Counted from the first letter of the stretch, positions 7,150 through 13,693 are shown. The stretch is 17,767 nucleotides of DNA from Victivallales bacterium Lenti_02 (GCA_001603055.1 LVAZ01000370.1:1-17767), one strand, 5' to 3'. Numbers and translations are program-made. The notes: generated by a model from the letters alone, not told the origin.

Positions 7150-8119
7150 AGACACCTCCCAGGGCATGCGCCCGGTCCCCGGTCGGCGCTGCCAGCGCCT
7201 GTTCGGCCGTGGCCACCATCTCCTGCCGGACCTCGGCCCGCAACTGCTCGATTTCCGCCTGCGGCACGCCGCGCTCGGCGAGCGTCCGCGCCGCCACCGC
7301 CAGACAATCCCGTTCGGCCCAGGCGGCTTCCTCCTCGCGGGTGCGGTAGACCCGGGGATCGTTTTTCGAGTGGCCGCAGAAACGGTAGGTGGTCAGTTCG
7401 AGCAGGGCCGGACCCTGGCCCGCGCGCACGTTTTCGGCCAGTCCGCCGGCGGCGGCGAGCACCGCCAGCAGGTCCATGCCGTCGGCCACGACGCCGGGGA
7501 TGGCGTAGGCGGCGGCGCGCTGGGCCACGCTGGGCACGGCCATCGAGTGGTCGGCCGGATTGCTCATGCCGTAGCCGTTGTTCTCGCAGACGAAGAGGAC
7601 GGGCAGCTTCTGCAGGGCGGCCATGTTCAGGGATTCGTGGAACGTTCCCTGGTTGCTGGCCCCGTCGCCGAAGAACACCACGGCGATGTCGTCCCGTTCC
7701 TGGTACTTCAGCGCCCAGGCCGCGCCGGTGCCGATGGGGATGCCGCCGCCGGTGATGCCGTTGGTGCCCAGGAAACAGAGGTCCATCGCGCACATGTGCT
7801 GCGAACCCCCGCGCCCGCCGCAATAGCCGTCGGCCCGGCCCAGCAGCTCCGCCATCACCCGCCGGGGTTCGAGCCCCCGCGCCAGCAGATGCCCGTGGCC
7901 CCGGTGGTTCGACACCAGCCAGTCGCTCTCCCGCACCGCCCCCACCACGCCCACGGCGCAGGCCTCCTGCCCGATGCAGAAGTGCGACGTCCCCCCCAGC
8001 AGGTTCCGGGTGAACAAATCCCCGAGCGCCTCCTCGAATTCCCGGATCAGCAGCATCCGCCGGAAACAGGCGGTCAACTGCTCCCGGCTCAGGCTTTCCG
8101 CCCGCAGTCGTGCCAACAT
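7142..8119 (-). CDS. 2-oxoacid dehydrogenase E1 component, alpha subunit (pyruvate/acetoin/branched-chain type)
   Basis: A 325-residue thiamine-diphosphate-binding subunit. The ThDP motif is complete: G-D-G at 151-153 and N-N at 180-181. The segment G-T-S-H-F-C-I-G-Q-E-A near 43-53 and the H-R-G-H-G-H at 72-77 are typical of PdhA/AcoA proteins. The loop Y-R-F-C-G-H-S-K-N-D-P is the equivalent of the phosphorylation loop of mitochondrial E1-alpha. The length fits the bacterial PdhA/AcoA group. The ribosome site is weak (AGGGG, 8 bases before ATG) and lies beside the 8-base palindrome CCTATAGG at 8130-8137. This is the first gene of the minus-strand cluster, divergent from the glycosyltransferase gene, so its promoter should lie in the 166-base gap. 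With E1-beta it makes the decarboxylase of a 2-oxoacid dehydrogenase complex in central carbon metabolism. Confidence 0.93.
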   Translation of the reverse strand: MLARLRAESLSREQLTACFRRMLLIREFEEALGDLFTRNLLGGTSHFCIGQEACAVGVVGAVRESDWLVSNHRGHGHLLARGLEPRRVMAELLGRADGYCGGRGGSQHMCAMDLCFLGTNGITGGGIPIGTGAAWALKYQERDDIAVVFFGDGASNQGTFHESLNMAALQKLPVLFVCENNGYGMSNPADHSMAVPSVAQRAAAYAIPGVVADGMDLLAVLAAAGGLAENVRAGQGPALLELTTYRFCGHSKNDPRVYRTREEEAAWAERDCLAVAARTLAERGVPQAEIEQLRAEVRQEMVATAEQALAAPTGDRAHALGGVYA

Positions 8120-8285
8120 GAGTGCTACCCCTATAGGATGGTGGTTTGCCCTGGCGTACTATACCAAGACGCGGCGGGAACGCACGGCATTGGCCGGGGG
8201 AAGGCAAGCCGGAACGGATTTTCGCGCTATACTAATCAATTCCACCCGAATAACGGGCCAAGCACACAGGACACACGCGCCGACG
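8120..8285. promoter_or_regulatory. Divergent intergenic region with two -10-like boxes
   Basis: This is the only divergent gap in the window and should hold promoters for both the E1 cluster (- strand) and the glycosyltransferase pair (+ strand). On the + strand TATACT at 8228-8233 is one mismatch from the sigma-70 -10 box. On the - strand the complement of 8158-8163 reads TATAGT, also one mismatch. Neither has a convincing -35 box at 16-18 bases, so the calls rest on the -10 boxes and position only. A perfect 8-bp palindrome (CCTATAGG, 8130-8137) lies 11 bases from the E1-alpha start codon. I found no riboswitch-like structure. Confidence 0.35.
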
Positions 8286-9647
8286 ATGGAACACGACCGA
8301 CAGGACGGATTTCTGGGCTGGGCGGGGCGACATCCCCGCTGGGCGGACGCGGTCTGCCTGCTGTCCATCGTCCTGTTCGCGGTTTTCCTCCGGCTGGTCT
8401 ACGTGGCCGAATACACGATGAGCCCGCTCGGGGTCACCGCCGTGGCGCCCGACGTGGCGGCGCACGACGCCTGGGCGCGGCAGATTCTGGCCGGCGAGGC
8501 GGCGGGGGCGCCGCTCTATCCGCGTTTTCTGGCCATGCTCTACCGGCGGACCGGGGGAGCGCTGGGGGCGGTGCGCGATCTGAAACTGCTGCTGGACACG
8601 GCGGCGCTGGCCCTGGCCTGGGTCGCGGTGCGGCGATTGTGGCGGCGGCGGACGGCCTGTCTGGCGGGTCTGCTCTGGTCGGCCTATCTGCCTTTGATCT
8701 ACTACTCCGCCGAGCTGCATCCCGAGGGGCTGGCGGTATTCCTGGTGAGTCTCGCCTTTTTTCTATGGAGTTTCGCGGCGGCGGTGGCCGGGCGGTCCCG
8801 GCTGGCCCTGCTCGGGGGCATCGGCCTGTGCCTGGGGCTGGCGGCGGCTGTCCAGCCCCTGCTGCTCCTTTTTGTCGTCGGCGTCGCGGCTCTCGGTCCC
8901 TGGTGCCTGCCGGGCGGGGCGACGGGGCGCGAGCGGCTGGCGGCGGCTCTGTGCCTGCTGGTTCCGGGGCTGCTGCCGGCGTTCTCCCCGCTGGCCGGGG
9001 TGGCCGCGGGCGGGGAGTTCATGGCCGCGCCGACGCCCCTGCACAATCTGGCCTATGCCTGGAGCGCGCTGGAGATTCCCAGCGGTTCCGACCTGCCGGA
9101 GCTGCAGTTCTACACCCCGCTGATGCGTCTGCCCTTTCCCCGCTTCGGCTGGATCGCCCCGCTGGCCGTCCTCGGGGCCTGGCTGCGCCGCCGCGACCGC
9201 CGCGCCTGGCTCTGGCTGCTGCTGCCCGCCGTCCACACCCTGGCCCTGGCTTTCGTCGCTCTGGCGGGCGGGCGCCAGCGCCTGCCCATGCTGCCCGCGC
9301 TGCTCGTTCTGGCCGCCCTCGGTCTCGACGCCCTGATCGACGCCTGGGTGAGGCGGGACGTCGCGGTCTGGCGGTTCGCCACCGTCCTGCTGCTGGCGGT
9401 CTTCGTCCCCATCCACCTGCTCCGGCCCCCGCTGCCCCGCGACAGCGCCGCCCGCAGCCTGCTGCTCGCCGCCGAGGCCAGTTGCCGCCTCGGCAACTTC
9501 GACCACGCCGAGCAGGCCGCCGCCAAGGCCGCCGAACTGGCCCCGGACCTGCCGGGGATCGAGTCCCTCCGCGAGCTTTGCCGCGCCGGACGCGAGCGCC
9601 GCGCCGACGCAACCCCGCCCGGGGACACACACCGGGAGGAACCATGA
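8286..9647 (+). CDS. Membrane GT-C fold glycosyltransferase (PMT/ArnT-like) with TPR-like tail
   Basis: A 453-residue integral membrane protein. After a cytoplasmic N-terminus of about 20 residues comes a first membrane helix. A loop with A-P-D-V-A-A-H-D-A-W-A-R-Q-I follows, in the position of the acidic catalytic loop of GT-C enzymes of the PMT_2/GT39 group, then L-Y-P-R-F-L-A-M-L-Y. About eight to ten further hydrophobic helices run to about residue 385. The last 65 residues are soluble and contain a TPR-like unit (C-R-L-G-N-F-D-H-A-E-Q-A-A-A-K-A-A-E-L-A). Such enzymes transfer a sugar from a polyprenyl-phosphate donor to a protein or lipid outside the membrane; donor and acceptor are unknown. 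No alternative start codon lies in frame nearby, so ATG 8286 is taken although its ribosome site is poor. The stop overlaps the next start as ATGA, so the two genes are translationally coupled. Confidence 0.75.
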   Translation: MEHDRQDGFLGWAGRHPRWADAVCLLSIVLFAVFLRLVYVAEYTMSPLGVTAVAPDVAAHDAWARQILAGEAAGAPLYPRFLAMLYRRTGGALGAVRDLKLLLDTAALALAWVAVRRLWRRRTACLAGLLWSAYLPLIYYSAELHPEGLAVFLVSLAFFLWSFAAAVAGRSRLALLGGIGLCLGLAAAVQPLLLLFVVGVAALGPWCLPGGATGRERLAAALCLLVPGLLPAFSPLAGVAAGGEFMAAPTPLHNLAYAWSALEIPSGSDLPELQFYTPLMRLPFPRFGWIAPLAVLGAWLRRRDRRAWLWLLLPAVHTLALAFVALAGGRQRLPMLPALLVLAALGLDALIDAWVRRDVAVWRFATVLLLAVFVPIHLLRPPLPRDSAARSLLLAAEASCRLGNFDHAEQAAAKAAELAPDLPGIESLRELCRAGRERRADATPPGDTHREEP

Positions 9648-10450
9648 AAAAAAGATGCGGCCTGGATTCGCAAAGTTTCCTGTCGGTCAGTATATTCTGG
9701 CTTTCGTGTCTCTGTGCAGTCGGGACTTGCGCCCAGGAGCCGAACGCCCCGAAGGTGTTCGACGTGGGGCTTCAGCTCAAGGAAACGCAAGTCGCTCTGA
9801 GTGCCGAGAAGGAACGCGCGGCCGAGCTCGAACAGGCGAACGCCGCGCTCCGCAAGGAACTCGAGCAACTGCGCAGCCGGTATGCCGATCTCTACCTCGT
9901 CAGCCGGCAGCAGAGGCAGGAACAGCAGGATTTGGATCTACGGGTTGCGCATCTGCTGACAGACCACCGCGACATCGAAGCGGGCCAAGCGTTGGCACGG
10001 GCTGTCAGGGCACTGCGCGAGGCCGACTCCGCCCAGCGGGACCTCCGGGTCGCCGTCGAGGAGTTCGGCACCTACCTCGCTTCGGTGCTCGAGGTGCTGC
10101 AACCCAGCGACACGCTCAAAAGCCAGATTGAACGTCGCTACCAGGAGGTGCGCCGCACCGCCGAGGCGACCAAGAACCCACTGTCGATTTTAGTCGCCAG
10201 GCGAGACAGTGGCAATCCCGCCGAACGTGTCTGCCGCATACTCTCCCTCAACGAAGAACTTCAAGTCGTAGTCCTGGACGCCGGCAGCGATGCCGGGGTC
10301 CGACCCGGTGCCTCGTGGCAGGTCCTCGTCGACGGCCAGCGCACCGCGGACCTGAAGATTCTGGAAACCCGGTCCAACGTCAGTGCAGCCCTTGTCGTCC
10401 GTGGAACATTCCAGCAGATAGGTCCCGGGAACGTTGTCGTTCCCGAGTAA
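9644..10450 (+). CDS. Exported coiled-coil protein with small C-terminal beta domain, function unknown
   Basis: A 268-residue protein I cannot assign to a characterised family. Residues 1-30 look like a Sec signal peptide (K-K-R, hydrophobic stretch, T-C-A before Q-E), so it is probably periplasmic. Residues about 45-100 are Glu/Leu/Arg-rich with heptad-like spacing, a likely coiled coil, and more helix runs to about 175. The last 75 residues read as strands: V-C-R-I-L-S-L-N, V-V-V-L-D-A-G, G-V-R-P-G, then N-V-S-A-A-L-V-V and G-N-V-V-V-P. That pattern is reminiscent of MreC-like and flagellar FlgT C-terminal beta domains, so a structural envelope role is possible, but this is only a resemblance. 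The start has GGGAGGA 3 bases before the ATG and overlaps the glycosyltransferase stop by 4 bases. It is followed 62 bases later by rplV on the same strand, with no terminator T run between. Confidence 0.7.
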   Translation: MKKRCGLDSQSFLSVSIFWLSCLCAVGTCAQEPNAPKVFDVGLQLKETQVALSAEKERAAELEQANAALRKELEQLRSRYADLYLVSRQQRQEQQDLDLRVAHLLTDHRDIEAGQALARAVRALREADSAQRDLRVAVEEFGTYLASVLEVLQPSDTLKSQIERRYQEVRRTAEATKNPLSILVARRDSGNPAERVCRILSLNEELQVVVLDAGSDAGVRPGASWQVLVDGQRTADLKILETRSNVSAALVVRGTFQQIGPGNVVVPE

Positions 10451-10474
10451 GAAAAAAGCAGCGAAAGGTAGCCA

Positions 10475-10501
10475 GCCTCCGCGGCCAAGCGGCCGGGGGG
10501 C
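10475..10501 (+). promoter_or_regulatory. GC-rich hairpin in the rplV leader
   Basis: GCCTCC-CGGCC at 10475-10486 pairs with GGCCGGGGGGC at 10491-10501 around an AAGC loop. There are eleven base pairs with one bulged G (10481) and one G-U pair. The only purine-rich stretch near rplV, the G run at 10495-10500, is inside the right arm and 12 bases from the ATG. A run of A, not T, follows, so it is not a classical intrinsic terminator on this strand. It could limit translation of rplV, protect the 5' end of a processed mRNA, or bind a ribosomal protein; which of these is unknown. Confidence 0.5.
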
Positions 10502-10512
10502 AAAAAACAACC

Positions 10513-10860
10513 ATGGAAGCACGAGCCATCACCAAGTACGTGCGCATCGCTCCTGCCAAGGCGCGACAGGTGGCCCGGCTCATCCAGGGGAAACCGGCGG
10601 TCGAGGCGCTAGCCCTCGTCCAGCACATCCCCCGGAAGGCCGCCCGCCTCATTGGCAAGACCCTGCGCAGTGCCGTGGCCAACGCCGAGAACGCCGAGCG
10701 CGACAGCGCCAGCGTCGACCAGCTCACCGTCAAGGAAGCGGTCATCGGCGAAGGCCCCACCATCAAGCGTTTCCGCCCCAAGGCCCGCGGCATGGCCGGC
10801 CGGATCCGCAAGCGCACGAGCCACATCCGCATCGTGGTCAGTGACGAGAGCCAAGGATAG
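10513..10860 (+). CDS. rplV: 50S ribosomal protein L22
   Basis: A 115-residue protein close to the usual length (E. coli 110). The start M-E-A-R-A-I-T-K-Y-V-R-I-A-P-A-K-A-R aligns with the L22 N-terminus, followed by V-A-R-L-I-Q-G-K. The C-terminal R-G-M-A-G-R-I-R-K-R-T-S-H-I matches the basic hairpin and tail that lines the polypeptide exit tunnel. L22 binds 23S rRNA early in assembly, and its tip is where some macrolide-resistance changes arise. The ATG at 10513 lacks a normal Shine-Dalgarno sequence; the only G run is inside a hairpin at 10475-10501. In the standard order rpsS and rplB come just before rplV. Here the upstream neighbour is an exported coiled-coil protein, so the S10 operon is split at this point. 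rpsC follows after 10 bases. Confidence 0.97.
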   Translation: MEARAITKYVRIAPAKARQVARLIQGKPAVEALALVQHIPRKAARLIGKTLRSAVANAENAERDSASVDQLTVKEAVIGEGPTIKRFRPKARGMAGRIRKRTSHIRIVVSDESQG

Positions 10861-10870
10861 GGAGAGCAAC

Positions 10871-11587
10871 GTGGGCCAGAAAGTTAATCCCATAGGCTTT
10901 CGGATTCCGGTCACCAAGGACTGGAAGTCGCGCTGGTTCGCCCGCAAGGCCGAGTTCGGTCCCTTGCTGCACGAGGACCTGCGCATCCGCTCGTTCGTCA
11001 AGGACGAGCTCCGCAACGCCGCCGTCTCCAAGGTCACCATCGAGCGCTTCGCGAAGCGCCTGCGGGTGACCGTCTTCTCCGGCCGTCCCGGCCTGGTCAT
11101 CGGGCGCAAGGGCGCCGAGATCGAGCGCCTCAAGGGCGAGATCGCCAAGCGGGCCGACGGCAAGGAAGTCTACCTTGACATCAAGGAAGTTCGCACCCCC
11201 GAGGTCGACGCCCAGCTCGTCGCCGAGAACGTCGCCCAGCAGCTCGAACGCCGGATCAACTTCCGCCGCGCCATGAAGCGGGCTCTCCAGACCGCCATGG
11301 ATCTGGGCGCGGAAGGCATCCGCATCCGGGTGGCCGGCCGCCTGAACGGCGCCGAGCTGGCCCGCACCGAGCAGTACCGCGACGGCAAGGTGCCGCTGCA
11401 CACGCTGCGCGCGAACGTCGACTACGGGTTCACCGAGGCCCACACCCTCGCCGGGCTGATCGGTGTCAAAGTCTGGATCTGCAAGCCCCAGGATTGGGAG
11501 GACAAGCAAAATGCCTCTGATGCCAAAACGCGTAAAGCACCGCAAGGTGCAAAGAGGGTCCCGCGGCGGCAACGCGACGCGGAATAA
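10871..11587 (+). CDS. rpsC: 30S ribosomal protein S3
   Basis: A 238-residue protein with a GTG start at 10871, preceded by GGGAGAG 5 bases upstream. It begins G-Q-K-V-N-P-I-G-F-R, the S3 signature. The KH domain G-x-x-G is at V-I-G-R-K-G-A-E-I around residues 76-84. The C-terminal domain contains the conserved L-N-G-A-E-L-A-R-T-E, R-D-G-K-V-P-L-H-T-L-R-A, and G-V-K-V-W-I. S3 forms part of the mRNA entry pore of the 30S subunit and has helicase activity with S4 and S5. After the conserved domain a basic tail of about 25 residues (from N-A-S-D to R-D-A-E) is encoded in DNA that also encodes the start of rplP in another frame, a 77-base overlap. S3 tails vary between species, so the tail may be functional or simply reflect loss of an earlier stop codon. 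Confidence 0.97.
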   Translation: MGQKVNPIGFRIPVTKDWKSRWFARKAEFGPLLHEDLRIRSFVKDELRNAAVSKVTIERFAKRLRVTVFSGRPGLVIGRKGAEIERLKGEIAKRADGKEVYLDIKEVRTPEVDAQLVAENVAQQLERRINFRRAMKRALQTAMDLGAEGIRIRVAGRLNGAELARTEQYRDGKVPLHTLRANVDYGFTEAHTLAGLIGVKVWICKPQDWEDKQNASDAKTRKAPQGAKRVPRRQRDAE

Positions 11588-11930
11588 CACCCTCGATTTC
11601 GGTGACTACGGCCTGCAGATTCTGGACCGCGGCGCTGTGACCGCGAACCAGATCGAGGCGGCCCGCGTGGCGGCCACCCGCCACATGCAGCGCCGCGGCA
11701 AGCTCTGGATCCGGCTGTTTCCGGACAAGCCGATCACCAAGAAGCCCTTGGAGACCCGCATGGGCAAGGGCAAAGGCAACCCCGAAGGCTGGGTTGCCGT
11801 GGTCAAGCCGGGGAGCATGCTGATCGAGATCAGCGGCTGCACCGAGACCATCGCCCGCGAGGCCCTCGCCCGCGCCGCCAGCAAAGTCCCCTACCGCTGC
11901 CGTTTCCTGTGCCGCCACCACTCGGCGTGA
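11511..11930 (+). CDS. rplP: 50S ribosomal protein L16
   Basis: A 139-residue protein of usual length. It begins M-P-L-M-P-K-R-V-K-H-R-K, matching the M-L-x-P-K-R-x-K start of L16. It contains T-R-M-G-K-G-K-G-N-P-E-G-W, the conserved loop that in E. coli carries the hydroxylated arginine. L16 organises the A-site and tRNA-binding region of the large subunit. The start at 11511 is supported by GGGAGGA at 11496-11502, about 8 bases upstream; the Met at 11520 would leave too long a gap. The first 77 bases overlap the 3' end of rpsC in a different frame, so ribosomes finishing rpsC pass through the rplP start. The C-terminus (V-P-Y-R-C-R-F-L-C-R-H-H) has two cysteines and two histidines, unlike the K/T-rich end of E. 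coli L16. The cause is unclear. Confidence 0.97.
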   Translation: MPLMPKRVKHRKVQRGSRGGNATRNNTLDFGDYGLQILDRGAVTANQIEAARVAATRHMQRRGKLWIRLFPDKPITKKPLETRMGKGKGNPEGWVAVVKPGSMLIEISGCTETIAREALARAASKVPYRCRFLCRHHSA

Positions 11931-11964
11931 CGCAGACCAGCCCGCACCTCATGGAGATGACCGC

Positions 11965-12162
11965 ATGAAAGCCGCGGAAATCCGAGAACTCACCGCCGAA
12001 GAGCTGGCCCTGCGCGCCGAGGAATGCCGCCGCGAGACCCTGAACCTGCGCCTCCAGGCGCAGACCGGGCAGCTCGAGAACACGGCGCGCATCCGGGACG
12101 TGCGCAGGGACCTGGCCCGGCTCGAAACCGAACTCACCGCCCGCGCCAAGCGGTCGAACTGA
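11965..12162 (+). CDS. rpmC: 50S ribosomal protein L29
   Basis: A 65-residue, almost wholly helical basic protein, the normal length for L29. It begins M-K-A-A-E-I-R-E-L-T-A-E-E-L and contains R-R-E-T-L-N-L-R-L-Q-A-Q-T-G-Q-L-E-N, which matches the family consensus (E-L-x-x-L-R-F-Q-x-A-x-G-Q-L-E-N). Downstream, A-R-I-R-D-V-R-R-D-L-A-R-L-E-T is the second helix. L29 sits beside the exit tunnel next to L23, near the sites used by trigger factor and SRP. GGAG at 11953-11956 lies about 8 bases before the ATG. It follows rplP after 34 bases and precedes rpsQ by 16 bases, in the standard order. Confidence 0.96.
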   Translation: MKAAEIRELTAEELALRAEECRRETLNLRLQAQTGQLENTARIRDVRRDLARLETELTARAKRSN

Positions 12163-12178
12163 CGGAAGGCCAACGAGC

Positions 12179-12460
12179 ATGACCGAAGAAAAGACCCAGA
12201 CGCGCAATCTGCGCAAGACGCGCACGGGCACCGTCGTCAGCGACCGCCAGGACAAGACCCTGGTCGTCAAGGTCGAGCGGCGCGCGCCCCATCCGCGCTA
12301 CCACAAGGTGGTGGCGTATTCCAAGAAGTACTACGTGCACGACGAGAACAACGAGGCCCGCGTCGGCGACGTCGTCGAGATCATGGAGACCCGCCCGCTC
12401 AGCAAGCTGAAGCGCTGGCGCCTGGTCTCGATTGTCCGGCGCGCGGCGGTCGACGAATAG
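12179..12460 (+). CDS. rpsQ: 30S ribosomal protein S17
   Basis: A 93-residue OB-fold protein, slightly longer than E. coli S17 (84) because of an N-terminal extension of about ten residues. The core begins R-K-T-R-T-G-T-V-V-S-D and continues D-K-T-L-V-V-K-V-E-R, the classic S17 strand. H-P-R-Y-H-K-V-V follows, with Y-Y-V-H-D-E-N-N and then G-D-V-V-E-I-M-E-T-R-P-L-S-K. It is a primary binder of 16S rRNA in the 5' domain of the small subunit. GGAAGG lies about 9 bases before the ATG. rplN follows 13 bases after its stop. Confidence 0.97.
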   Translation: MTEEKTQTRNLRKTRTGTVVSDRQDKTLVVKVERRAPHPRYHKVVAYSKKYYVHDENNEARVGDVVEIMETRPLSKLKRWRLVSIVRRAAVDE

Positions 12461-12473
12461 GAGAGCTGTCCCC

Positions 12474-12839
12474 ATGATTCAGATGCAGAGCAGCCTAGAC
12501 GTGGCCGACAACTCCGGCGCCCGCCGCCTTGTCGCCATCCGCGTGCTCGGGCAGCGCAAGACCTATGCCGGGATCGGCGACGTGATCCGGGCAAGCGTCA
12601 AGGAAGCCCAGCCCCGCGGCATGGTCCGCAAGGGCGACGTGGTCCGCGCCGTGATTGTCCGCACCCGCTCGGACATCCGCCGTCCCGACGGTTCCTACCT
12701 GCGCTTCGACCGGAACGCGGCCGTGATCATCGACGATGCCGGGAACCCCCGCGGCACCCGCATCTTTGGACCCGTGGCCCGCGAACTTCGCGAGAAGAAC
12801 TTCATGAAGATTCTCTCGCTCGCTCCGGAGGTGCTGTAA
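12474..12839 (+). CDS. rplN: 50S ribosomal protein L14
   Basis: A 121-residue protein with an almost canonical sequence: M-I-Q-M-Q-S-S-L-D-V-A-D-N-S-G-A-R at the N-terminus, then V-L-G-Q-R-K, G-D-V-I-R-A-S-V-K-E-A, and R-G-T-R-I-F-G-P-V-A-R-E-L-R in the C-terminal half. The C-terminus ends K-I-L-S-L-A-P-E-V-L, as usual. L14 lies at the subunit interface, contacts 16S rRNA helix 14, and is the target of the RsfS silencing factor. The ATG at 12474 has AGGAGAG about 8 bases upstream. In E. coli this gene opens the spc operon; here it follows rpsQ closely, so the S10 and spc units appear to be one transcript. The stop shares one base with the rplX start (TAATG). Confidence 0.97.
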   Translation: MIQMQSSLDVADNSGARRLVAIRVLGQRKTYAGIGDVIRASVKEAQPRGMVRKGDVVRAVIVRTRSDIRRPDGSYLRFDRNAAVIIDDAGNPRGTRIFGPVARELREKNFMKILSLAPEVL

Positions 12840-13120
12840 TGGCGAAATCCCGGATCAAGAAAGACGAGACGGTCGTGGTCATCAGCGGCGCCGAGAAGGG
12901 CCGCCGGGGGAAAGTCCTCCGCGTTGACCGCGAGAAACAGTTGGTGGTGGTCGAGGGCATCAATGTCCGGAAGAAGACCCGTCGGCGCTCGCAGGAGCAT
13001 CCCGAGGGCGGCATCCTGGACCTGGAGTGCCCCATCCACATCTCCAACGTCATGGCCGCCGACCGCTACGACGCCCGGCGCGGGGAAGCCGCCTCCAAGG
13101 CTGCGGCCCCCCAGAGCTAA
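12839..13120 (+). CDS. rplX: 50S ribosomal protein L24
   Basis: A 93-residue protein with the KOW motif near the N-terminus (V-V-V-I-S-G-A-E-K-G-R-R-G-K-V-L-R-V-D). R-K-K-T-R-R-R-S-Q follows, then G-G-I-L-D-L-E-C-P-I-H-I-S-N-V. It is an assembly initiator that binds the 5' end of 23S rRNA. The C-terminus is shorter than in E. coli L24 (104 residues) and ends in an Ala/Gln-rich tail. The start codon shares its A with the rplN stop codon. A perfect GGAGGT sits inside the end of rplN, 7 bases before the ATG, so translation of the two genes is probably coupled. Confidence 0.96.
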   Translation: MAKSRIKKDETVVVISGAEKGRRGKVLRVDREKQLVVVEGINVRKKTRRRSQEHPEGGILDLECPIHISNVMAADRYDARRGEAASKAAAPQS

Positions 13121-13135
13121 GGCGAGGTGCAGAGC

Positions 13136-13681
13136 ATGATTACAAGCTGTCTATACGACCAGTACAAGGAGCAGGTGCTGCCGCAACTGATGAAGTCCCG
13201 CGGCTACAAGAACCTGCTCCAGGCCCCCCGCCTGGTGAAGATCGTGGTGAACACCGGTGTCGGCACCGACAAGGACCGCGAGGTCATGAACTCGGCCGTC
13301 GCCACCCTCGGCGCCATCACCGGCCAGAAGCCGGTCATCACCAAGGCCCGCAAGAGCATCTCCAACTTCAAGTTGCGCGAAGGCATGTCGGTCGGGGCCT
13401 GTGTGACCCTGCGCCGCGGCGCCATGTACAACTTCCTCTACCGGCTCGTCAACGTGGCCCTGCCCCGCGTCCGCGACTTCCGCGGCGTGTCCCCCAAGGC
13501 CTTCGACGGCGCCGGCAACTACAGCTTCGGGCTGAACGACCAGAGCGTGTTCACCGAAGTGGACCTCGACAAAATCAAGCACACGATCGGGATGAACATC
13601 ACGGTCGTGACCACCGCCAAGACGGATGACGAGGCGCGCGAGCTGCTCGCGCTGCTCGGCATGCCGTTCGCGACGAACTAG
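13136..13681 (+). CDS. rplE: 50S ribosomal protein L5
   Basis: A 181-residue protein (E. coli 179). Conserved features are Y-K-E-Q-V-L-P-Q-L near the start and P-R-L-V-K-I-V-V-N-T-G-V-G. G-Q-K-P-V-I-T-K-A-R-K-S-I follows, with F-K-L-R-E-G-M-S-V-G and D-F-R-G-V-S-P-K-A-F-D-G-A-G-N-Y after it. L5 binds 5S rRNA with L18 and contacts the P-site tRNA and the small subunit. The ATG at 13136 is preferred to the in-frame GTG at 13127 because GGCGAGG at 13121-13127 then has a normal spacing. In E. coli, S8 represses the spc operon through a site at the start of rplE; I do not see an obvious copy of that structure here, but I could not fold the region. Confidence 0.97.
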   Translation: MITSCLYDQYKEQVLPQLMKSRGYKNLLQAPRLVKIVVNTGVGTDKDREVMNSAVATLGAITGQKPVITKARKSISNFKLREGMSVGACVTLRRGAMYNFLYRLVNVALPRVRDFRGVSPKAFDGAGNYSFGLNDQSVFTEVDLDKIKHTIGMNITVVTTAKTDDEARELLALLGMPFATN

Positions 13682-13693
13682 GGAGACGGAAGC

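Noticed and set aside
10391..10424. A possible promoter for rplV inside the end of the coiled-coil gene (TTGTCG, 17 bases, CAGATA)
   Set aside because: Only the -35-like half is acceptable. The -10 half matches the consensus at two positions, which is expected by chance.
7166..10450. A 1094-codon + strand open frame across the E1-alpha gene and into the glycosyltransferase region
   Set aside because: It is the shadow of real genes in very GC-rich DNA. It runs antisense to E1-alpha, and only its last 268 codons (from 9644) form a plausible protein, which is annotated separately. The translation before that is Arg/Pro/Gly-rich with no domain.
11951..11968. A five-codon ATG...TGA mini-frame overlapping the rpmC start as ATGA
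   Set aside because: It consists largely of the GGAG ribosome site of rpmC read as codons. There is no evidence that it is translated.
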